A stretch of DNA of 64,000 bases, taken from the NCBI RefSeq assembly GCF_030272615.1, contig NC_081411.1, forward strand, positions 153,191,971 to 153,255,970. Reading direction: 5' to 3'. The position numbers and the translations under genes were made by a program. Origin of the DNA: Cryptomeria japonica (taxonomy: Eukaryota; Streptophyta; Pinopsida; Cupressales; Cupressaceae). Under the pieces are notes generated by a model. That model was not told the DNA's origin and searched no databases. It worked only from the letters and a program-made list of their open reading frames with translations. Positions 55,731 through 64,000 of the stretch are shown one piece after another (positions within the stretch are counted from its first letter, which is position 1; each line of letters opens with the position of its first letter).

Positions 55731-56918
55731 TGATGAATACTAAGAGCGGGGGGTGAATTAGTATACCAATAAACATTGAACTCAAATACTTAAACAGTTT
55801 AGCAATAAACCGGTATAACAGTTTTAATAACAAACCAATTAACACAAATGCAAACCAAACAACAAATAAGGCATTCACCCACAAAAGCACAATCACTATA
55901 ACACAAGAGATTTTGACATGGAAACCCAAATGGGAAAAACCATGGTGAGATGAAACTCACAAGTAGCTATCTGCAGAATAGTAACCATATCGGTTAAGGT
56001 CAGACCAATTAAGGTCATACAATGTTCTTTACCAGATTAGATTCTGTTAGGACATAAGTCCAATTAAAGACTACCTTGTGAGATGATTTCAGATCCACAG
56101 ATGTGAACCACCTTGTTAGAGGATTTACAAAGGCTTTGCCAGGCCTACCCAGTTAAGGGTTACAGACTCGTCGAAGATGTGAGTAATCAACAAGTGAATG
56201 ATCTAGTAAATAGCATAGTCTGCTTGATTAGATGCATGATAGCTCATTGCTAATGCATTTTAGCATTAGTTCAGTCTTCAGTAAATCCACACTTTGTTAC
56301 AACACACAGACTTGATCTTCTCTTTCAAGATCACACATACAAAAAACTCATCAACCACCAAAAACCCTAACACACACTAAAATCCTAGACATGATGTCCT
56401 TATAAAGGAATCTAATTTCATGTCGATCCAATAGGATTACATTGCAAGTTCCTAAGTTCAATGCATCTGGACACATTTGGTAACACGACACAAAATCATC
56501 GTCAAAGTGTCGGTGGATGGTAACTCATCACAAAAATACCAGTTGGTAACTCATCACAGAGTATTACCGGTTCATACAACTTTACCAATTACCAGTTGGT
56601 AACTCATCATAGAGTAATACCAGTTCATACTTTTACCTATTACCAGTTCACATATTTTACCAATTACCAGTTTTCCAAAATGAAGACTAGGAAAAATGAT
56701 AACTATCGCTTCAGTTTCTTTGTTCCACTTCAGATCTTCATACCACTTGGGATTGGTAAACACTTTTTGCAAAAACTGATAGCCTAAAGGCTATAATACA
56801 TAATACCGGTTTGGAACAAATACCGGTTGAGCATAACTCATACATACAAAAAGTGATCTCAAAGCAAGTGTGTGTCCATCAATGACAATCACAACAACAA
56901 CATCAAAAAATGCCAACA
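55731..56918 (-). repeat. RT-I: solo LTR of the RT-C family
   Basis: In plus orientation TGATGAATACTAAGAG...AAATGCCAACA, reverse-collinear with the RT-C LTRs over its full 1188 bp. Both flanks read AAAAT (55726-55730, 56919-56923), an exact target duplication. Neither a primer site nor internal sequence is attached, so this is the product of LTR-LTR recombination. There is a local triplication of an ACCAGTTGGTAACTCATCA segment at about 56540-56610. Confidence 0.9.
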
Positions 56919-56923
56919 AAAAT

Positions 56924-57818
56924 TACATCTCGATATGCTACAAACTCTAAGAACCCATAACCAAGAATGACCAGTTGGTCCCTGAAACCGGAGTGAGTGT
57001 CAAGGCTTACTTCTCCAATCCTTGCAATCTTGACAAAAATCCATCACCTATATTGAGTGCAGTGAAGGCCGATATCAGGTCTTCAATCAGTAAACAGTGG
57101 ATTTCATTGATTTGGTCAAAGGAGAGCCAAGGAGGAGGAAAAATGTTGTTCACCTACATAAAAACTTCATCACCCACTGGAATTACCGGAGAAATAACAT
57201 ATGGCTCTATTTTCCCATGGTCATGACCTAAAATTGCTAGGGTGACATGCATTTTAGAGAAAAATCTGCTTTTTAAATCTAAATTAGAAGAATAGGATTA
57301 AAATGAATTAATTAAATGTGAATTTAATTAATAGAAGAACATTAGTGTATTAAACAAATATTACCTAAGTGGATAGATTTATGTGTCTATAATTTCAATT
57401 TGAATGTCAAAATAATATCCTATCTTTGATAAAAGATCATTGGGATACAAATCTAGCTCAACTTAAGGTGATCTACAAAAATATTTTACCCTATAAGTGA
57501 GTTGTAGTTAGTTGGTGATAGGAAATTTTTTTTATTATGTAAATATGTAGATGATAAGAATGTGACAACAGTAAATTTTTAGATTTTGGGTCAATACACA
57601 ATGTGTATACATCCATGAGATAGAGGAACAAGTTTTTCCAATATTGAGGAAACTATTTCTACATATCAAGGGAAGTTTGTAATTGGCTAATATTGTTAGG
57701 GGGAGCATAATTTTGTAGAAAAGATAGATGTTTTCTCCTTACCCTTTTCCCTTGACGTTAAAGGGGGGAGAAGATACCTTGTAAATTAATGTTGTAATCT
57801 CATGTCAAAGGGGGAGAT
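56924..57818. other. Coding-like fragment followed by noncoding sequence
   Basis: At 56975-57226 the plus strand is open for 83 codons. The minus strand of the same segment also reads plausibly (IEPYVISPVIPVGDEVF, then FPPPWLSFDQINEIHCL) with one stop. I favour the minus reading because RT-I interrupts it in the same way the other inserts split old element genes, but this is weak. From about 57240 to 57805 there is only AT-rich sequence, ending in a CAAAGGGGGAGAT tract that belongs to RT-J. Confidence 0.3.
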
Positions 57819-59496
57819 TGTTGTAATATGTTGTCATTGATGCCAAATTATAATATGGAAAATTGTTGGATCGATGCAAATGTAAATATAGTGAGATGGA
57901 TTGGTGTAGATGCTTTGATGGATACATAGAATCAACATGGTTAATGAGTTAGCATGTTTGATGTCAGGTAAAGTAGTCTAGAAGTCCACTATAGATGTGA
58001 CAATGCCATGAAGTAGTTGAAAAGTTTTGCAAGTGTCTATTGCACCACATCTTAAGTGCATATTCAATGTTCATATGTTGTGCAACAATTGTACCTCATC
58101 ACTAATATTGATATGATTAAGTCATTAGCATATAGTGGAAGGTAGTTGTATCTTATCTTATGTTCATGATGAACTTCCTCATGAAATGAGTATCTTTAGT
58201 TGTGAAATCATAGAGGTTGGATCTTGTATGTTTCAAGGAGTGAGGTAAACATCATAAAATTATTTGTGTCTCTATCTTCACTTGTATTTTTGAGAAAAAT
58301 GTTTAAGGCATGCATAGTGCATTTTTCCTAAGTACCACTAAAATTTGGGCCACATTCCTCTAGATTGCAATAGTTTGTCTCGTGGTTTTGAATTTAACCT
58401 TGTCAATCATTCAAGAGGTTACATTTAGGTTTTTATATCATAGCATATTCTACAAATAAATTTATAATTGTTTGTTCTCCAGATTGCACCAAGTCAAAGT
58501 AAATTATCACAAATGCTAGCCAAAATGCTATGCATTCCTTTAGATTGATATATTTGATTTTTCATATTTGTGGACATGATTAAAGAGGTATAAGGCATGT
58601 AATATTCAAGTTATAGATGTTTTGGGGTACCGCACGCTCAGGTTTTATAGTACCAAGGTGTATAGTTGAACTGGTATGCTTTATCTTCACCTATACTAGT
58701 AAACATATACTTGCACCAACACATAACAATCAATTACTATAAAATAAGTTCATAGGGACACCTAACAAGGATAAAAATTCTTGTATCATGATCTACATAA
58801 TGATTTATGTCTCTCTCCGATAGCCCAAGGGATAGATGTTGACAATGTCTAATGATTTATTGTTGTTGGGCCAATGGGGCTTGTACTCTTTTTGGCAGTA
58901 TGATCTTGAATGTTTGTAGTTGGTTTGAAAGATGTGTTGAAATGTTTTTGGGTCCAATTGAACCTTATGTTGATCATCAACTTGTTATTTTCCATGTTAA
59001 AAGTGTTTGGGGGTCAATTGAATAAGTATTTCATGTTTTTAAATATGAGCTATCTTGGAGCCAAACTAGTTGATGAATTGAGAAGTCGTGGAGGTTATAT
59101 ATAGAAGATTGAATCATTTGAAAAATATGGCAATGATGAAGTTATGCAAAAAATATAATTATACCATTCACATAGGAAAGATGCATCTTTATAACAATTC
59201 AAATTGTCATATTTGTAAAAACATGTTGTCTTAAGGGAGTTGCAACTTCCTTTGGCTTGTAGCCCATAAAGTATAATGCATTATTGTTTTCATTGGTGAG
59301 GCTATAGATTTGGATAGTAGATCCAAGAAGCTTTTTTCTTGTGGAGTTTTCCATATAAATTTGATGTTGTGGTTTTGTGTTTTGGTTTCTCTCTTCATGT
59401 TGTTTAAATCATTGAGGTTGAGTGAATAACTAATCAGAAGTAAAACAATTTTGTTCAGATTGATTCAACCCCCCTCTCAATCTTTGGGTGTGTTCA
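57819..59496 (+). repeat. RT-J: 3' LTR remnant of a Copia element
   Basis: TGTTGTAATATGTTGTC directly follows a tract of the RT-C/D/E kind (57806-57818), and the sequence runs to GATTCAACCCCCCTCTCAATC and GTGTTCA at about 59496. That C-tract motif marks the inner end of Copia LTRs in this window. No second LTR or pol was found upstream, so only the 3' end survives. The right edge is approximate. There is no gene inside. Confidence 0.5.
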
Positions 59497-61200
59497 ATAT
59501 AATTTTAGTGAAAATCTAAAATTTTTAGATTGTTTGGGAAATGTGAAAGTTATGGTGATGCAAATTGGAGTAAAAGTAAGCATATGTCTTAAAGATCAAA
59601 GAATGAAGTATGGGAAAGTGGGTGTTTAGGTAAATGAATGAAATAGCATCGAGGTAAAGGAAAGACCAAATCTACAAAATACAATCAAGAAAATAAGGAA
59701 GAAATAAATAACTAAAAGCATGACATTATGAGAAATCGAATAGGTTTGAAGCATACAAAAATTTAGGGATTAAGGAAGTGAAGGAGAAGGTATCAAAGTA
59801 AGGAAAAGATTAAAAAAATCTACCCAAGGCTAGAATTTGGCCCAAAGAAATTCATACATATAGATGTTGATATTTGTGGGGCTAGGTGCAATTAAATGAT
59901 TTTTTTATAATTTTAGGGAAAGGGGTAAAATTTCCTACAAAACGAGACACTATAAGTCCATTATGCCAAATTTACTTACCCTCAAGAAGGACAATTTGGA
60001 TATTCCTATGTCCCTATTTATTTCTAATTAGAATCCTTTTTAGGTAGATTCCTCTAATGAACCAAATACTTTGTGATGGCTCTAGTTTATAACTCCAATA
60101 TTGTAACTTTAATGGCATATGATATACATTTGAATGGAACTTTATTATATATAATCACTACATGAACAAGAACTGGTGTATTATAATCATACTAGGCCAT
60201 AAAGGTAGACATACCAAATACCAATGGGCATATGATAAGTGATGTGTTTTATTATCATGTTATTGCATTAACACTTGAAGAACTTATCTAAAGAGAATTG
60301 CATCGCCACCATTTCGATTCTTAAGGTACAATCTTGTCAATTTAGCATTTACATTATTGATTTAGCATCTATCCAATTGAGGACAAGCTCTCTTTTCATC
60401 AATCATTTTTTTCCCCCAAACTTGATACAAAGAGAACCTATAGCTGAAATATGGAGTAAAAAATGTTGGACATGGTTGGAGGGTACTATAATCTTAGGGG
60501 CGTCCAGACTAACATAAAGGGGCAAAAATGTAGCCAAGAGGTCTTGTAGGTCTATATCTTAGTAATATAGCCAAAAAATAGTAGACACGGATGGAGGGCA
60601 TGCTAGTCCAAGTGTTTCTACCTATTTGAAATCTAGAAATTTATTTTATTGTCTTCTTTGCAAACTTGTAACCCTCTTTATTGTTATATTTGAACTTGCA
60701 CACATGAAAATGAAGAAAAAGAGTGATATAGGGGCTTGTGTAGGTCAAACCCTATATTAGTGTTCCCATCTCATAACATCTAAGAGTTGTGAAATCTTAA
60801 AAAATTACACTCCCATACTTTCCATCCATATGAAAAAGAGTGATAGACCCTCCAAGGGAAGAATTTATAGTAAGGTACAAGACATAATGAATTAATTTAA
60901 AATGTAAGTTAAGTATCTACTAACTATGATAATAGATAATTATAAGAGAAAATTATGTTTTCCTATATGATTCATAAACACACTAATTCATCCACATGAA
61001 TATTATATCATTAAATCATTTAACAAGAGATAAAGAAAAAGTGTGATATATCAAATAGATACATTTATACAATTATCATATAATTTTGATGAAGATTTAA
61101 TTGGATAGAATAATCTTGCCATTTAATATTTTTTCTTCCAGGCATAAATAAATGATGAAAAGGGAGGGGAAATAAATATGAAAGAGGGGATAAATGATAA
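59497..61200. other. AT-rich sequence with nothing recognised
   Basis: No ORF with domain-like content, no LTR ends and no RNA gene found. A short related word pair (GGACATGGTTGGAGGG at about 60469 and GACACGGATGGAGGGC at about 60586) is the only internal repetition noticed. Confidence 0.5.
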
Positions 61201-62340
61201 ATGGATATTCTTTACACCTCATCTTTGTGCTCTCACTTTAGCATGTTATATTCCCATTCCCTCTCTAGGTCTGATTTATGCTTATTAACCAGCTTTGATG
61301 TCAGGAACAACCTATTGTGGGTCCCACAAAGGGTTACCCACCTCCCTGGTACCTTATTTTGGTCCCTTTTGGAGTGGGATTGGGGAGTGGTACATCTTGG
61401 TTTGGACCATAGCACCCTAAAATGCCATGGTACCTCTCAATGGGGCCCAGATTTGAAATAGGGCGAGTGTTGTATTTCCCTAGCAGGAATTCATCCCTAT
61501 GGCTATACATGATTGTTGGAGGTCAGCGCAATCGGTATTTTACCTAGAAACACCTATATAAAGATATTATATATATTTATTTTCATATCCATACTCTACC
61601 TAAAGTATTTGTGCATTTGTGAATCATTCATCCTAGCAAGCATTTTGAAAGATCTTCAAGGTTGCATACTCATCATCAAGCATTGTGGAGCAAAGTCATG
61701 TCAATTTTCATGCAATCATGCATGTGTGATTAGGGTTTTGTGTTTTTCATTCCATTTCACACAATATTTGTGATTGCATTCAAAGAGAAAAGCATCATTG
61801 TCAAAAATTACATATTTGAGGTATATCTATTAAGTATTTGCATTATTTTATTCAAGGTTAATTCCTAAACCAAGATTTGACTTAGGAAAACCCCTATCCC
61901 TACATCTTTCCCTTTCTTTTTATGTGCAAGAAATAGGTACAAAGTTGTGTTCGGGTGGAATGACAGAGTTCATCTAGACTAACAAGTTCAACTTTTGATA
62001 ACGGGGAATTCATAGGACCATGGCGAATTGATACTACCTGGTCTCAAAAAATTAGGCCGAATGTCTGGGAATAGATCTATGACACCTTATTTTCTTAGAT
62101 CTGGTTTGGTGGCTCCATGTGACATCTATAGCCTACTATCTCTACCCGATCTCTTCAATAATCACCTATTTTTCCATAATTTACAAACATTCAACATTCA
62201 ACTTAGAAAGAGGATAAACCCCACAACCAGGTGAATCTAATTGAACTTCTCATCCCTTCCTTAGTGGGATTGAATCTAATTAAACTTCTCATCCCTTCCT
62301 TAGTGGGATTAAGGATAGATCTATTAATTTCACCCCTATT
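61201..62340 (+). repeat. Diverged LTR distantly related to RT-B/RT-F
   Basis: GGTTAATTCCTAAACCAAGATTTGACTTAGG near 61855 and the following text, ending in a GTGCAAGAAATAGGTAC segment, parallel the RT-B LTR order (GGTTAATTCCAAAACC, TTTGACCTAAAGG, then GTGTGTAGGTTGCAGGTAC). Upstream, GGTCCC/GGTACC-rich palindromic words at 61310-61440 sit where the GC-rich units of that LTR lie. The ends are not defined. ORFs here are chance frames. Confidence 0.45.
62232..62309. repeat. 39-bp tandem duplication
   Basis: 62232-62270 and 62271-62309 both read TGAATCTAATT...TTAGTGGGAT, with one difference (GAAC against AAAC). Confidence 0.9.
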
Positions 62341-63607
62341 AAAATGTTGTGGTATTAATTGGACTATTTTGTGGATTCACTTATTGAAACCGTAATTCCC
62401 AACTTTTCCCATCACATGACTAGAAATGACTTTGCCATCATTTTATCCCATAGTTCTATGTAAACCCTAAAACACATTTCATTTTTTAATTCAAAGGGAA
62501 AGGACAAAAGCCAAGCATAAGCAATGGTGGGTGTAAAATATTAAATAAAATTTCCTCCATCAGCATCCCTTGGTTTATTTTAAAGAATGCACTTTTTTGT
62601 TGGTTTTAATATTATTTGCAACTATGGATATTTCTAAAAATGGTGTGCCAGAAAAAATAATGCCAAAAAATTCAAACAATATAGGAATTTTGGTATTTTT
62701 TTAGCCATCAAGGGTTACATCACACAAAGGACGATGCCCCTCAACATGTCAACTAATTTAAATTCTTTATTTGAAAAATTATTTTTCCCATTTTAAAAAA
62801 TTTAATAGATGTATATTTTTTATAAAGGTTCTAGAAATCTTCAAACAAATTAAATAGGAGTAATTCCTGGGCTCACAAGCGCCTTTTAACATCTTTGTAG
62901 TTTATGTGAACTAGAAATAGGAAATAGAATAGGGGATGTGTGACCTCAAGGAATAAATGATAGAGGAAATTTGTCAAGTTTTGTCACTACGAATACTTAG
63001 ATAGGTGCATACAAAATATGTGAGTATAGACCAAAAAGCACAAACTATTTGATAGAATTAATTGAAGGTATGTGAGCTTGCATAAAAACATATAGCTTTT
63101 ATAGTGGGGTTTAGGTCCCTTAAAACCCGTTTTTCCTTAATCAAAAAATATATAGCTTTTATAATAAAAATGTTTCATATAAAATACAAAGATGTAAATA
63201 GGGCTCATAATATACTTTTTTAAAATAGCGCATTGTAAAAAAATCCCCCACTCAATTCTAAAGAGAATGATTTATATAAAGTGTGTCATGTCATTTATCC
63301 ACACCAATAGGGTATGGACATGTGACCTTTTTCATTCCATTCCCCATAACTCCATAAAAAAAATCAAAGCAACTCATGTCTCCCCATATGTAACCATATG
63401 AGTAAGGTATGGATGAGTGAAGTGTACTTCATACTCCTCTTACACATGGTACTTGAAAAGAGAGATGAATAGTTTGCCAATAAGTCTACATCATATCTCT
63501 TACATGTCTACTAATGCATGACCTTTACACGGGATTAGTTGGGTATGATTCTCACCCAAACCCTAAGAATGCATGGCTAAAAAAGGCCTATCCTATGAGT
63601 ACATGTT
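62310..63607. other. AT-rich sequence with nothing recognised
   Basis: I see no gene, RNA or element boundary here. Confidence 0.5.
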
Positions 63608-63980
63608 TGTTGCAAGGTGTGCGCCCTTGGTCTTCTTGTGTTGTGTAGGCACAATGCTTGAGTTTGTGACATGGATTAACTGCCTCATGTGGATTATATA
63701 AGTCTAGTGGTTGTATTGGGCATTAATAGGTCGATCTTTTGGTGTAATGACAACCACAATTGTAACAAGTGATATCAAAGCTTGGTCACATGTTCAAACC
63801 CCTCGCTTGTGCTAGGGGGATTGTTGCAAGGTGTGTGCCCTTGGTCTACTTGTGTTGTGCAACACAGTGCTCGAGTTTGTCACATGGCTTAACCACCTCA
63901 TGTGGATTCTTTAAGTCTAGTGGTTGTATCGGGCATTAATAGGTCGATCTTTTGGTGCAATGACAACCACACTTGTAACA
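63608..63980 (+). mobile_element. RT-K: TRIM-like miniature LTR retrotransposon
   Basis: Two direct repeats of 160 and 159 bp (63608-63767, 63822-63980), each beginning TGTTGCAAGGTGTG and ending TTGTAACA, flank only 54 bp. That spacer starts AGTGATATCAAAGC, a degenerate Met-type primer site, and ends GCTAGGGGGAT, a polypurine tract. LTR, primer site, polypurine tract and LTR with no coding sequence is the definition of a TRIM. The flanks ATGTT and TTGTC are not a clear duplication, so an old insertion or slightly misplaced ends are possible. I saw no 5S-rRNA-like sequence as in Cassandra TRIMs. Confidence 0.7.
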
Positions 63981-64000
63981 TTGTCTAATTGGGCCATTTT

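Noticed and set aside
56590-56690. Short repeats ACCAGTT...TACC resembling a CRISPR array
   Set aside because: The units are imperfect, irregularly spaced, and part of a plant LTR with local duplications.
61201-61461. 86-codon ORF as a possible host gene
   Set aside because: It is overlapped by an opposite-strand ORF and lies in a region that parallels the GC-rich palindromic part of the RT-B LTR. No domain is visible.
63608-63980. Possible Cassandra-type TRIM with an embedded 5S rRNA sequence
   Set aside because: No 5S-like promoter or box pattern was seen in the 160-bp repeats.

Overview
The window looks like intergenic DNA from a large, repeat-rich plant genome. I found no convincing host gene, rRNA, tRNA or CRISPR array. 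Nearly everything recognisable is plant-type LTR retrotransposon: Copia-type gag and pol remnants, initiator-Met-type primer sites (TTGGTATCA), polypurine tracts of the form AAAGGGGGAGA, 5-bp target-site duplications (TSDs), and Ty3-type gag-protease elements. The density of old nested elements would suit a conifer or another large-genome seed plant, but that is inference and no marker gene proves it.

Layout. (1) 1-10677: RT-A, a minus-strand Copia-like element cut by the window edge. Its gag is split by RT-B (1144-8943, plus), a complete Ty3-like gag-protease element with TSD GCTTG. (2) 11255-18757: RT-C (plus), complete, with a coiled-coil/zinc-knuckle gag and a second large ORF, but no protease, integrase or reverse transcriptase. 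(3) 20387-52935: RT-D (plus), a decayed Copia gag-pol element that has received four insertions: RT-E (22573-29933, plus, decayed Copia gag-pol), RT-F (31731-39513, minus, TSD GCATG, same family as RT-B, with an intact 1141-codon ORF), RT-G (42303-48968, minus, TSD CTTAC, same architecture as RT-C) and RT-H (49250-52894, a 3.6-kb solo LTR of chromovirus type). RT-G and RT-H both sit in the 3' LTR of RT-D. (4) 52936-64000: old low-coding sequence with a solo LTR of the RT-C family (55731-56918, TSD AAAAT), a Copia 3' LTR remnant (57819-59496), a diverged RT-B-like LTR (about 61200-62340) and a 373-bp TRIM-like miniature element (63608-63980).

How the parts relate. RT-D and RT-E once encoded full Copia machinery, but both are now broken by stops and frameshifts. 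RT-B/RT-F (gag-protease only) and RT-A/RT-C/RT-G (gag, plus ORF2 in C and G) lack polymerase genes where complete. They would have needed enzymes in trans from partners with compatible primer sites and LTR ends. RT-F appears to be the youngest: its ORF is intact and its LTRs are very similar.

The most unusual content is the second ORF shared by RT-C and RT-G. It is about 750 codons in RT-G, conserved at protein level between elements with different LTRs, and not assignable by me to any retrotransposon enzyme. Also notable are a hairpin repeated three times in the transcribed leader of the gag-protease family, and a 73-bp-arm foldback insertion in RT-E.
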